From Glomus cerebriforme (lineage: Eukaryota; Glomeromycota; Glomeromycetes; Glomerales; Glomeraceae), in assembly GCA_003550305.1 (NCBI GenBank), contig QKYT01000197.1, positions 14,621 through 78,620 on the forward strand: DNA of 64,000 nt, given 5' to 3'. A program made the position numbers and the translations under genes. Shown piece after piece: positions 21,870 through 33,917 of the stretch (the first letter of the stretch is position 1; each line of letters starts with the position of its first letter). The notes under the pieces were generated by a model that saw only the letters and a program-made list of their open reading frames with translations, was not told the origin of the DNA and did not search any database.

Positions 21870-22830
21870 TATAATCGGCTCGAGTTATGTCTCACGAATA
21901 ATAAGCATGAAATGTTGTGACTATTTTTATAGCAACATGAATTATAATTATAATATAACTAAATATTATGTGTTACATAAGTTAAAAAAAAAAAAGTTCA
22001 AAAAATCTTGGCGAACGCCAAAGTTCAAAAATAGAATTATAACATTGTATAATGACTTTCCTGAAATAATTTAGACCAACCAAATACTTGGAACATTTTC
22101 AAATTTTTTTGTTCTGGATCATTTATTCTACGACTTATATGATCAATGTTAGATAATACTAGCTCATTTAACTATTTCGCAAAGTTTAACGCCAATGCTT
22201 TTTCTATGCAGAATTTGCTGATATATTTGTAACTGATGAACTTTGATAAACAATTATTTGTAATTTGTCGTAACTGAATGTGCCTTTATATTATTTAATA
22301 TATCTGAGTCGTATATCTACAATGAGAATATTTTGTGATTTATGCACAATTGGAATATATTTTATCAAGTATAATCGAAAATATATTTTGTACCATTGTT
22401 TATAATCTATTTAGTTGAAAACCTAATCTTTCATAACAACATCTTTATCATCTTTATCAATATTGCAATTTTGAGTTTAGAGATTATACTCCTAAGTGCT
22501 GGGATTGATTTTTTGAACTTGATATAGCGCTCCACGCGTTCTACTTTCCGATGAATAAATTATATAATGTGCATATGATATCTTTTTTTTTCCTTTTTTG
22601 TGTTTGAAGCGTATGGAACAAAATTTCCGATAATTAAATGATCATATGGTTTCCCTGAAACAGACACTTTAAAGTTATAAAAAAGGCAAGAAGTATTTTT
22701 ATTTACTTTGGCGTATTTTCTGCTTGCATATTCTTTTTTATTGGTTCTGCAAAATCGAACTAATTTATTGATTGTAATACCTTAAATCAGATCATAACTA
22801 TTTCTTAATGTTAACAATGAAAAATCAGAA
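21870..22830. repeat. Duplicated non-coding block, direct copy of 11.93-13.13 kb
   Basis: Same orientation and order of landmarks as 11930-13130, with family C remnant 4 in the matching place. Confidence 0.75.
22480..22556 (-). pseudogene. Family C remnant, copy 4
   Basis: Minus-strand DNA matches the start of the left-edge gene: ATCGGAAAGTAGAACGCGTG, then GAGCGCTATATCAAGTTC and AAAAAATCAATCCCAGCA. The start region reads TTCATCGG with the ATG disrupted. The Cys cluster is absent. It is a relic only. Confidence 0.6.
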
Positions 22831-23229
22831 TAAAAATCGTTTCGATAACTACCATAAATATTTTTTTAAAAAAACAATGATGCCATCAAATGACAGTCCT
22901 GATTGTAAAAAATAAATTAATAAATATACTACTATAAAATGACTCGTTTGAAATCAGAAAAAAAAGCAAGTTTTGTTTGCTATAAAAAAATATATTATTA
23001 AATTAATTTATTAAGTAACAATATATAAAAATTCAAAAAATTGCTGATTTTAAAGTAATTTAATCATGAGACGCGATTAAAATAGAAAAACTGAAAATAC
23101 ATAGAATAAACGCTAATGACAGCGTTATTAATATACAGATCATTATATTCTTTTATTTATCGTTATGAAACACAAAACTTTGTATTTTTCAAGAATTAGA
23201 ATAAAAAATTGAAAAAATCCATAGAAATG

Positions 23230-23460
23230 TTGTAGCCCAAACGTAACCATGTTCCGAATCTGACTTGGGATATCCCAAATCAAACTTGGGACAATCCTAT
23301 GTCCGAAATTTAACCATATCCCAAACAAAACTAGTAAATTTTAAATGTTTAAGACGTCTCAAACTACCATTTAAGACTGGGTTAGTTTGGGNCATGGTCA
23401 AGTTTCGGATATAAAGTTTTCCCAAGTTTGATTTGGGACATGGTAGTGTTTGGGCTACAA
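23230..23460. mobile_element. MITE, TTGTAGCCC family, best-preserved short copy
   Basis: Perfect 13-bp-class termini, TTGTAGCCCAAAC and GTTTGGGCTACAA, in a 231-bp element. The inside is an imperfect palindrome of ACCATGT.CC, TTGGGATAT and CAAGTTTCGGATATAA words. The flanks AGAAAT and AGAAAC are similar but not a convincing duplication. One undetermined base lies at about 23392. Confidence 0.85.
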
Positions 23461-23744
23461 CAGAAACACTACTTTTCTATTTTTTTTTCTAAACATTATT
23501 GTATAATTAATTTATCTGTATCTCCGTTATATTTCCGTGATTATGCATACTATTAAACAGATATACAGATATCATATCCGTATAAAATGTGAGTTATTCC
23601 AAATGATTATTATTAATATTATATAAACAACATTAGTAATATCTTTTGTTTTAGGTAACATTAATTAATTTACTGCGTGGAGAATACAAATAAATTGTAT
23701 ATCAGATATCAATTCATTGTACGTGTGAATTATGGTCATTAATT

Positions 23745-23960
23745 TCTTCCCACGTGATCATAGCAAAATATTTGTCACCCAGTGTCAGTGTCACTCCCTA
23801 CGCATTCATTTTTCATAAGGACAATTTTTTTTAGTGTAAAATCATATTTGTCGCACCTTATTTGTCACATGGTTAATTTCTTAATGCCATAATGCTGGCC
23901 ATAGTCACGTGGGGAAGAAAGTGTAATCACATTACCGTACGCAACATTTCATCTAATAGT
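23745..23960. repeat. CACGTGA-type repeat, third copy
   Basis: Opens with CCCACGTGATCATAG and closes with CATAGTCACGTGGGGAAG. It contains ATATTTGTC(A/G)C-ACC and TCACATGGTTAATTTCTTAATGCC, shared with 5145-6200 and 16615-16860. The two CCCACGTG ends face each other, so this may be the most complete copy. Confidence 0.55.
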
Positions 23961-25555
23961 TTATTATCAACCATTATTTATAATTTATTATTAAAAGAAA
24001 AATAATTGGAAAGTGAAGAAAAAGGATTCTGAACGGTATTTGTAATGTGTGAAATCTTAAACTTATTTCTTTCACTAGAACCTTTCTTTTATAATTACTA
24101 CAGTTACGCAAATCATGTATATATATATATATATATTATATTATATTCCCAGTTTCTTGATATCCTTTACATCTAAGTTTTTTATCATTCAATTTTTAAT
24201 ATTACTATAACAAATAAGATTATTAAAATATAACTTCAAGTGGTACAACTTCAGCGTTATTTATATAATAATGCAATACTTATAGATAAATTATTATTTA
24301 CATTAACACGAATTAGAGTTTCATATAACAAATTGATTATTAGAAATATTTAAATATTTATTAAATAAAACCGGTTCCAGATATATAATTGTTTTTCAAT
24401 AGTAAATTTTGGCGTTTAAATTCAGCCGAGATTTTATAATTTCACTCCACGTGACTTCATTACTGTGAAATATTTGCATATTAATATATAACTCAAGAAA
24501 TCGATCAAATTAAAGGGATCATTCAAGAATATTTACATTACGCCTTTTTGTTCAATTACAAATAAATAAAACATAAACCAGCCAAAATAAATCGAGGTAA
24601 GATTGATTTATCTCACCTAAGGTATAAATGAAAGATTAAATACATTCATTTAAATTACTTTAATTTATTTGTCCTAACTTCCCCTTTTTTATTACAGCAT
24701 GATGTTAAACAATAAAATTAAATCTGAGAAGGGCTTAAATATGGAGCATTAAATTCTATTTAATATACAATTTTAAAAACTAAATAAAATAATAACAATA
24801 AACATAAACTACTTCAAAAGTAAAACTTAATATGATTAGGTTGATCGATTACAAATTCCAAAATACATAAAACTACTGTACATATTGTTTTATTATAAAA
24901 ATTTAGCTAAGCCGATATATTGGAGTATCGCAAAGCCTAACCAATCAACATAAGTCAAAATCATTTTAAACAAAATTTATTTGAAGAATGATTTGCAAAA
25001 CTTGTTTAATGTTTTCAAAATTATTGAAATTGATAAAATTTTCCATATTGTGTTTTTTAGTACCATTTTTAGATATATTCCATATCTATTCCGTACATTT
25101 TCCGGACATAAAACACAAAACAAAACAAAACAAAACAATTTATTATGGAAAATATCCAGAAATAGTAAATAGTACAAACACACCATATGGAATATTCTAT
25201 CCAATAAGAGCGCAGATATTTTCCTAATCAGAGCAGTTTCCGGAAAAGGTCACCACGGATTATCGTTTTTTATTTATATATTAGTCATTTCAGTCATTTA
25301 TTTTGATTGGCTGATATCTTGTCATGTGATGACACTTATTTTACAAAATGTGCAAAACTTTTTGCTTTTTCTTTATTAATTTTATTAGATTTAGTACTTC
25401 AGAGAATTTAATTTTTTTAAATTAAACTTAGGAAATTAAAAAAAAAAATTAAATTTGTGGGGAAATGATACAATTATTGATTTATTAATATATTTATTAA
25501 ACAAATATATAGCCCAAAGATTATTTTATTAGTTAGATTACCTTTATATATGCAT
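23961..25555. other. No gene seen
   Basis: AT-rich with a (TA)10-class run at about 24116-24137 and an ACAAA repeat at about 25108-25138. Overlapping short frames in several registers around 24977-25227 show no coding signature. A block ending in GATTGGCTGATATCTTGTCATGTGAT (near 25303) also occurs near 3585. Confidence 0.5.
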
Positions 25556-26466
25556 CACTAAATTTTCAAGAGGTCCGATGACCATCGCTGCTCAAAAATG
25601 TAAAATTTACGTTAAGGATTTAATTTAATGTAAATTTGATGTTCAATTACTGTCAGATGACAAACATATTCATTGGACAGTATTTATAAACAGTAATCGT
25701 TTTATAACAGGTAATTTGTAGATCTTTTTAAAAAAATTATGATTTTTATTGGATAAATAAAATTATTTAAAAAAAAAATAAGTATTAAAGACATATTCAG
25801 TTCGATTCCTTATATAAACAAAAAAAAATATCAAATAAAATTTTCCGTCAGTATCACGTATAACTAACGTGGACATCCATTATTAACGTCCAACCTATGG
25901 AGGGTCCGACAATGGATAATCAGTGGACATTCTGTCAATTGATAGTTATCGGACCTCTTAGAAACTTAGTGATGTGGGGAAATAAAATAAATGGGATTAT
26001 AATAGAGAAACAAAAAACAGTATATGAATATGTGAATAACAAAGAAAAAATAATAAAACTACTTATAATCACATCAAATCAGTTTCCATAACCATCAATG
26101 GACAAAATGTCCACTGACTATCCACCCCATAGGTTGGACGTTAATAATGGATGTCCACAGACCGTTAGTTATACATAATACTGACGGAAAGTTTTATTTG
26201 ATTAATAAATACATAAAAAATTCCTTTTTGTTTTTATTTATATAAGGAATCGATGTACATTCCAACATCTAGACTTTTTTTTTTAAATTATTTACTAAAT
26301 AATTTTATTTAACCAATAAAAAAACAAAATATATATAATTTTTTAAAAAAAATCATCAAATTACCTGTTATAAAACGATATTGTCCAATTACTGTTTATA
26401 AGCATGACAAACATACCGTCCAATGAATTGCTTGTCATCTGATCGGACCTCTTGAAAATTTAGTGG
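25556..26466. mobile_element. Fold-back element with arms of about 370-390 bp
   Basis: The ends CACTAAATTTTCAAGAGGTCCGA and TCGGACCTCTTGAAAATTTAGTG are inverted. Similarity continues inward on both sides through TTCGATTCCTTATATAA, CCGTCAGTAT.A.GTATAACTAACG and GTGGACATCCATTATTAACG to a CCAACCTATGG centre region, leaving a short unique middle (about 25960-26080). A third, single-arm copy lies at 27985-28310. No transposase. The 64-codon frame at 25897-26091 lies across the middle and is not supported as a gene. Confidence 0.8.
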
Positions 26467-27170
26467 AGACAACAAAATTAAATAATAGCTTATTATTTTG
26501 CTTCTGTTAGCGTTGTTACAAAATTTAATAACTTCAAGCGTGCTAAAGCAAATGAAAAAAATACTAGCCAAAGGTGTTTGGTCCTTTAGTCAGATTGTTT
26601 TTTTTAACTATGAATAACTTGAATCCCTATAATTACTATATTTAATATAAGTATTTGAAGTTTTAATAAAAGTAAACATGTTTTTAAGGAATCACAGAAA
26701 ATCATAAAAAACCAAAATAAGAATCATAATGAAATTATTATTTTAAGATGCGTATATCCCGGGATTTTCATGAAATACTACGTAAAAAAATAATGTATAA
26801 TATATTACAAAAAAATAAAATATTGTATCCCACCCATAAAATACAGTATACTCCCGGTATATAATGCCTGGTAGAGGCTCAATTGTATAATAATAATAAG
26901 GTCATCAACACCAAGGTCATCTTCATTGTTGTGTTCAGGTCCGTCAAGTATAATTAATCACGTGTCATATGCAGCACGTAAATTTTCAGAACGATTTATA
27001 AATTCCACACCATATTATTATACAAAAAATATTTAAAATTAAATTCAAATTTTTTATTTCTATTAAATATTCTTATTATCAAGTTTAAAGTACATTATTC
27101 TTAATTGTTAATTTATTAAAATTGCTAAAATTGCTATTAAATGAAAATAACTTTATTTCTTAACTAAAAA

Positions 27171-27710
27171 TTAGTTTAAGTGATGATTTAGATATAATGT
27201 TAAATGGAATTTGAGATTTTCTTTTTGATATAATGTAAAAACTAACTGTTCCTGTTTCATGTTCTGTTTAATTTCAACGCCATAATAATACTTATTCAAG
27301 CAATCATTAATCAGAGAAGGACAAACAATTTCGCATGATATTTTATAAATTAGCTTATTGTATTGTTGTTGATAATATAAACTATATTCATATTCTTTTG
27401 ATTGTGTCGACATATTTATTAATCGTAGAGAAATTTTTCACATTCTACGTGATAATTAAAAGGATCGTTAGGTAGTTGATAAAAAAATTTATTGATATGA
27501 ACAGGCTGATTTAGTTGATTTTGATTTGCAAAAGAATTGGTGGTTGGAATAGGAGTTGTAACATTTGTTGAAGTAGCTGCATTGAGACTCTTTTAAGATA
27601 AGAGCTATACGAGTAAATGCTGGGACCATTTCCTAAATTAAAATAAATATAATATGTTAGATGATGGTTGAGGTGAGATAGCAAATGAATTAGTTTGATA
27701 TGAGGATGAC
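27171..27710 (-). pseudogene. Family A, diverged broken copy 3
   Basis: Read on the minus strand, an ATG at about 27708-27710 gives MSSSYQTNSFAISPQPSS. After a +1 shift the frame continues TPIPTTNSFANQNQLNQP and KFFYQLPNDPFNYHVEC. A further shift gives YEYSLYYQQQYNKLIYKISC and the ending LKFHLTLYLNHHLN plus stop at 27171. The last block is unmistakably the family A C-terminus. It is much more diverged than the other copies and lacks the YSGE motif, so it is an old paralogue. One of the shifts could hide an intron, but two shifts and stops make a pseudogene more likely. Confidence 0.7.
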
Positions 27711-27984
27711 ATTGGTTGCGCATAGTCTAAATTATCATTTGTATCGGCAGGAAAGAAAATTTCCTGCTGTGTCGGTTTGATTCATATTAATAATTAAATT
27801 CTTAGCGCATAAGTTAAACTCTGTATTACAGTATATAAAGATCTTTTGTAGGAGACATGAATTTTGTAACTTATATTTAATTCAAGATTAAATAACCAAT
27901 TTGTCAGTTTTTATATACACACTATCCCTATTTAGGTGACATTTAAAAATCAAATTTGTCGATTTATTTTGTTTGTTTGGTTTG

Positions 27985-28310
27985 GACATTAATAATGGGC
28001 ATTCACAGACCGTTAGTTATACATGATACTGATGGAAAATTTTATATTTAATAAAAAATTTTTTTTTTTTGTTTATATAAGGAATCGAACTGAATATGTC
28101 TTTAATAATATATCTTACACACCCCAACAACTAGACTATCTGATTTTTTTTTTAAATAATTTTATTTATCCAATAAAAATCAAAAAATATATAATTTTTT
28201 AAAAGTATAAAACGACATTGTTCAAGCGTGAACGTCAAATTTACGTTAAATTCTTAACGTAAATTTTACATTTTTGAGCAGCGATGGTCATCGACCTCTT
28301 GAAATTTAGT
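27985..28310. mobile_element. Single arm of the 25.6-26.5 kb fold-back element
   Basis: Runs from GGACATTAATAATGGGCATTC through CAGACCGTTAGTTATACATG and TTATATAAGGAATCGA to GAGCAGCGATGGTCATCG and CCTCTTGAAATTTAGTG. This is one arm in the orientation of the right arm, truncated at its inner end. Confidence 0.7.
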
Positions 28311-29269
28311 GATGCAACTATAACTAGGAGACGGCCCTATGACAAAAAAAAATACAGAAAATGTCCTACTGACCAAATGGGTTCAAATTTAGAATATTCT
28401 TTGGACATTTTGAACCAATTAGAACTTTTTGGATTTCCTTTTTAAATTTACACATTTTATATCATATGGTATTTAATCTAAATTGGATCAGATAATAAAA
28501 CAGATAGTAACAGATTAATAAATTAGACGTGTTTGAATGCAATTAATTTAAGCTAATAAAGATTTCATAGTTATGATTTATATGACTTATAGAATGAGTT
28601 AATATTTACGATTTTATAAGTGATGAAATCTTTTCAGAGGATACTTTTGATTACTGTAATAATGACTTTTGAACTTTTTTTTTAAAAAAATAATCATTTT
28701 AAATTTTATACTTTAGAAATTTTTGTACCAAATAATAAATTTCTTATAAAAATTCTTTTTGTTAAAGATTTTAAAAATCCTATCATATATTGTATCTTTA
28801 ATTCTAAATTATATAAGCAATTATCCATTAATTTTAAAAAAATTTTCATAAAAGAAAAAAAAAATAAATAAATAAACAATTACAAGTCACCGAAATAAAA
28901 GAACACACGATTTATAAACACGCAAAAATAGTATAACTTACAAGTTGTGTTTCACAAATTTGATTAAAAATTCTAATCCAACTGACTGTATCGCTCGAAT
29001 AACTACATAAGTAACTACCACCACACTACAAATTGCAAATAATTCTTTCAAAAATAATTTCCTCAATTTAACAATGATGGTAATCTACTTTACATGCTGG
29101 ATTTTCGGAGTTATCTTCTTAAATAAACTTCATTTCAATATTATTAAACAAATTATGATTGAATTTTTTTAAGTATGGCATTTTATGATTGACAATTATT
29201 ACAACTAATTAAATTTAGATAATTACACATACTACATTTGTTTTAGCTCATTGAATTATGTTTTGGGTT
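28311..29269. other. No gene seen
   Basis: AT-rich DNA without a supportable frame, RNA gene or repeat. Confidence 0.5.
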
Positions 29270-29278
29270 CACAATTTT

Positions 29279-29708
29279 GCACGTCTGAAATGTGTGCCAG
29301 GTTGGTGGCGCAGTTAACTAACTGTGGCGCAGAAAATTTTGCAAAAAAAAATATTTCCTCAATATATAAAGTTTTAAAAAAACATGCAATATGTGTATTT
29401 CTGCCCTCTCTGCAAGTTTACTTAGAGTAGCAAAGGTGTTTTTGAAGGTCGTTTTTGACTTATTTTAATAAAACACTTTTTCAACCATTTTCGGAAATGA
29501 TCGGCAAAGAAGGATTTTTTTATTTTTTTATATGTAAAGTCAAAAACAACTTTTAAAACCCCCTTCCGACCTTTAAGTAAACTTGCAGAGCGATTAAAAA
29601 TACAGATACGTTAAGAATTTTGTGAGTTTTTTATTAAGTTATAAACTTTTTTTATAACATTTGAAAATTGCTGCGCCACTAATATAACCTGACACATTTC
29701 AGACGTGC
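29279..29708. mobile_element. MULE-like MITE with perfect 9-bp target duplication, copy 2
   Basis: The left end GCACGTCTGAAATGTGTGCC is mirrored by TGACACATTTCAGACGTGC at the right. The flanks CACAATTTT at 29270-29278 and 29709-29717 are identical. The interior has an inverted pair, CTCTGCAAGTTTACTTAGAG and AAGTAAACTTGCAGAG, also present once (CTAAGTAAACTTGCAGAG) in the copy at 17696-18033. This ties the two into one family although their lengths differ by 92 bp. Confidence 0.9.
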
Positions 29709-29995
29709 CACAATTTTAATATTCAATAAAATATGGTTCTCGATTAAATACTAGCTCTCATTTGTAATAATTATTAATAAGATTACCTCCTTCTCTTTAA
29801 ATTTCATTTTGCTCTTTTGGCACTTTTTTTTCGATTAAAATAATTCTTTCCTTAAATAATAATAACTAACTTTTAATCCTATATCAAAGTATTCTTAAAA
29901 ATTTTATCTAAAAGGGTAGATCCAGTGACAATCACAGTAATTACATCATAAAAGGTTAGTGACGTGTAGAGTATATGAAAATTTGAATTTCTATC

Positions 29996-30247
29996 TACCG
30001 TATAGCGCTGCATAAGAGACCCCCATTTTGGCATATCCCCCATATAAAATACCCATTTTGAGATATCAAATATGTAATATGTAAATCTAATTTATTTTTG
30101 AAAAATTAGAATATTTAATTTAAATTTTTCATATATTAAATTTGTCTAGTACTGACAGGATGAACGTACACACCCGGGTCTAATTCAATGTTTTAAATCA
30201 GGTAAATTGATTCAGACCTGGGGTATTTTATGCAGTGCTATACGGTA
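29996..30247. mobile_element. Small MITE with TACCGTATAGC termini
   Basis: The left end TACCGTATAGCGCTGCATAA and the right end TTATGCAGTGCTATACGGTA are inverted repeats of 20 bases with one mismatch. Next to them lie AGACCCCCATTTT and CCTGGGGTATTTT. It is 252 bp long with no coding capacity. The target duplication is unclear. Confidence 0.8.
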
Positions 30248-32000
30248 TAGAGAACAGATATAAGATATTCTTAGGTACAGTATATTTATTTCGTAGTGAA
30301 TTTTGAGTTTTGCAGATCACTTAGTCAATTTATTCCATCATCTCGATATTAGTAATCGAATTATATTACTGCTGCTGTAATTAAAGATATAAAGAAAGTT
30401 ACTAAAGCTTATCGGTGTTGGTCGTACAATTCAAAAATTTTTAGACTGTTCATGCACACAAAAACACAAAATTGGATGCGTACATTCTCATTGTAGATAC
30501 AAATACTTTGTTAAAAATATTCATATAATTAATTCTCATCGATATATCACTTGTAGATTCTCTTTTTTTCTCTATAAAAAATTATTAAATAAATTAATAA
30601 TATGAAAGTTACATTACGAATCTTTTTCAATAAATTGCATATAATTAATTGTTAAATATTAGATATTTTATAATATTTGAAGTTTGTCAGTTGCAAATAT
30701 ACCAGATACATTTGAAATAATGAACAGAATTATTAATTTATCAAAAGATAACATATGAAATTTGCCTCTTAAAACTGATATAGGTCAGTCCTAGTATCAT
30801 AAATTTGTTCGGTAGAGTAACATTTAATACTACATTTGTCAGAGAAAAAAACATTTTTTATTAATTGATAAATTATAACAATCTCGAATTTTCAATTTTA
30901 CCTTTAGATTATTAGATAAAAGCAAAGAAAATTTATTTAATTTCACTAGATCCAAGTTTTTAAAGCAATACTAACCTGCAAATCTGTAATTCTATAGCAT
31001 AATATACTCCAATGAATATTACTACATGGGACTGATGGAAGGGCTTGGACTATGGCATAAATTATAAAGCTGATTTATCAAAACATTATTATTATTATCA
31101 TTATTATATTATTGAAACTAGAATATTTTGGCGTATTATGCAATATTACAACAGAGATTTAAGTTTGTTGATACTATAATTAGAATCATCATAGTAATGT
31201 ATGATACGGGAAAAATTTTTGTTTTGGAGTTTTACTTTATAAAAAATATTGATACAATTGTTGCATATTGTAAGTTGCAAATCTAAGAATGATAAAAAAA
31301 AATTCTATATGGAAAAGTATTGGCGTTAAATTTTGCTAGAATAGTGAGATGAGTTAATATTATCTAACATTGATCATATGAGTCGCAGGATATAAAATGA
31401 TTCATAAATATCACTAAAATAAAAAATCATTAAAATTATGAAAATGTTCTTTTTAATTAAATTTAAATGGATAATAAGGTTATAAATAAAATCAAAGGAA
31501 ATTTTACCGTAAAATATTTGGAATAAACTATTTCGACGAAAGCATTATAGCTCTATTTTTAACTTTGACGTTCGCAACGTGTTGAAGTCTTTTTCTTTTG
31601 ACTTACGCTACATTGTATATTCAGTATACAGTAATAATAATTGTAAAATGTGATTCCAAGTTAAATTTATATTGTTACAAAAATACCCATTTTAATCTGC
31701 ATATTGTTTATAAAAATAAAAAAAAAATGGTGCTAGTTCTAAATATAGGGAAACTTATATTATAAATTTGGACATATTTAATAATTATAATAATCTCTTT
31801 CTTCGATTTCGGTGGTCATCTTATAATGCCCGCAAAATTACTGTATACAAATCAGACCAACATCAATAAAAATGCAGGTACATGTGCTACTATGCGAAAT
31901 TTGAGATATATTTGTTAAATTACTGCGGATTGTCTAAATATAAAAAGCCTTAAAAAGAACTTTTTTATCTTTTTTTCCTTTTAAAAAAAATGGGTATGGT
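30248..32000. other. No gene; contains an inverted diverged repeat block
   Basis: The stretch 31300-31650 is an inverted, diverged copy of the block at 11.93-13.13 kb (TATCTAACATTGATCATATG and neighbouring text). CACAAAAACACAAAATTGGATGCGT near 30455 recurs near 34720 and 41195. Nothing coding. Confidence 0.5.
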
Positions 32001-32165
32001 ACGAAATCCCGAAAAATTGGCCCGCATTAATCTTTAATACTACCCGGAATTATAATTCGTGATTTATTATCTGTTATATTAAACTTCTGAAAAAAATCCC
32101 GAAACTTGATTCCGGGCGGCATTAAAGCTTAATGCGGGCCAATTTCGACCTGTCGGGATTTTGAG
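32000..32165. repeat. Inverted repeat with GCCCGCATTAA arms
   Basis: AATTGGCCCGCATTAA.CTTTAAT faces ATTAAAGCTTAATGCGGGCCAATT about 90 bp away. Outside it lies a TTTCGGGATTT(T/C)G triplet (about 32150-32205). Probably a small TIR element with its right end duplicated. Confidence 0.65.
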
Positions 32166-32828
32166 TTTCGGGATTTTGGCCTGTCGGGATTTCGAGTTTC
32201 GGGATTCAGAGTCAGGCGTGGAATAATTAATAATTGTCAAACTAATTTATAATATGACCAAGTTTATTTTTAAGTACTAACTACTATAGGTTTGTCATTG
32301 ACTGTCATGTAGTTCTAGTTCATGTGGTTCATGTGATCAAATATAAATAATTACGACATAATGTTTATTTACGTAAAAAGATGAGTTTTTATATAATTAA
32401 AATTTGTAAATTATAAATATCATAAATTGTGTTACTATATAAATACATAATTATAAAAATGTCAAGCTCTTAAAATGCTTAACTGTATTTGTATTTTACG
32501 TAAGAAAAACATGGGGTTTGTTTTTTTTTAAAAAACATATTTTTCGCGTTTTTGAAACTTAATTAAATCGATCAAAGCGAATAATAAATAATAGAAGGAA
32601 ATGATTTTAGTCGAAAGTGCATTTAACGGGAAGGAAAATTAGGTTTCATTCTTTTTTTTCTTTCGTGATATCACTTTTATCGTTATTATCTATATAATTT
32701 GCTGAAGTTGTTTAAATAACCAATCCTTATGGAACATTATTCAAGCTAAATTTTTTACTTTGAAAAAAAAAATCTCAAATAGCTAAATAATTATAAATCT
32801 AAATCCATGGGGTTACAGTCATTAGAAC

Positions 32829-33221
32829 TGTTGTGACTGAAATTGATTTTCATGAATTCAGACGCAGGAATTTCTGGAAATTTTAACTGAATTTAAAATT
32901 CAGATACTTTAATTTCAGTTAACCTTGTATTTGAAATTCCTGAATTTTAATTTCAGATGCTATCTGAAATTCCGATTTGACTGAATTTCAAATTCAGATA
33001 CTCTTAATTTCAGATGACTTTTATCTGAAATTCCAATTCGACTGAATTTCAAATTCAGATACTCTTAATTTCAGATAACCTTATATCTGAAATTCCAATT
33101 TAACTGAATTTTAAATTCAGATACGATCTTCAAGTGTCTGAATTTGAAATTCAGTTAAAATTTCCAGAATTTCCTGCGTCTGAATTCTAAATTCAGATGA
33201 AAATAAATTTCAGTTACAACA
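32829..33221. mobile_element. MITE with internal ~80-bp tandem repeats
   Basis: The left end TGTTGTGACTGAAAT(T)GATTTTCAT and the right end, read on the opposite strand, TGTTGTAACTGAAATTTATTTTCAT are inverted repeats. Both are followed by a GAATT.AGACGCAGG block. The interior holds several units of about 80 bp built on CTGAATTTCAAATTCAGATACT and TCAGAT..TTATCTGAAATTCC. GAAC flanks both ends and may be a short target duplication. Confidence 0.8.
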
Positions 33222-33224
33222 GAA

Positions 33225-33525
33225 CAATAAAGAGCCAAATTTTGTAAATTTTCTAGACTGAATTTTGACAAATCATATTCTAAGGAACATATTTTAAGAT
33301 AAATTTTTGCATCGAAATTGAAAAGTCATCGATTTGTTTTTTTTTTGGGCATTTTTTATAAAAATCATTAACAGCTTGTTCAATTTTATTCACTTTGTTA
33401 GAAAATAGTTTGACAATCGCACATTTTTGGAGGGTTTTCCTAAGTTTAATGTTACCATTGAGATTGATTTTTTGAACTTTATATGGCGCTCTACGCGTTC
33501 TTGGTTCATAATTCGTCAATGACAT
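33225..33525 (-). pseudogene. Family C, frameshifted copy 5
   Basis: ATG at 33523-33525 starts an 81-codon frame (stop at 33280) that reads SLTNYEPRTRRAPYKVQKIN, then NIKLRKTLQK. The Cys cluster is deleted, and the remainder follows in the wrong register. At the DNA level the later part matches the copy at 45.8-46.2 kb: AACAAAGTGAATAAAATTGAA corresponds to AATAAAGTAAGAAGAAATTG. Beyond the stop, minus-strand DNA down to about 33225 reads LEYDLSKFSLENLQNLALYC in another frame, matching the 3' half of the 45.8 kb copy. The 81-residue product is therefore probably not the ancestral protein. An 81-codon gene remains possible but unlikely. Confidence 0.7.
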
Positions 33526-33696
33526 TTTGATTTGAAATTTACTTATAAATAAAAAAAAACGTTGTGTGATGTGCATTACTAGAATGACGTTCGTTTTTTT
33601 TACTTCGGAAATTTACGGAACTTACAGGACACAAATTAAAAATCTCGGCACCAGCCAAAACAAGATTAGTTTTTCATGTGCTTTATAGTATGTATG

Positions 33697-33917
33697 TTGT
33701 AGCCCAAACTCTACCATGTCCAATTTGGGAAAACCTTATATCCGAAACTTGACCATGTCCCAAACTAACCCAGTCTTAAATGGTGATTTGAGAAGTCAAA
33801 CATTTAAAATTTACTAGCTTGTTTGGGATATGGTTAAATTTCGGACATAGGATTGTCCCAAGTTTGATTTGTGATATCCCAAGTCGGATTTGGGACATGG
33901 TTATGTTTGGGCTACAA
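33697..33917. mobile_element. MITE, TTGTAGCCC family, inverted short copy
   Basis: Ends TTGTAGCCCAAAC and GTTTGGGCTACAA. The interior is the reverse complement of 23230-23460 with few differences. It is absent from the matching position of the right-hand segmental duplicate (near 40.07 kb), so it inserted after the duplication or was lost there. Confidence 0.85.

Noticed and set aside
24977..25227. Three overlapping short frames
   Set aside because: Mutually overlapping frames in an AT-rich ACAAA-repeat region; none has domain or composition support.
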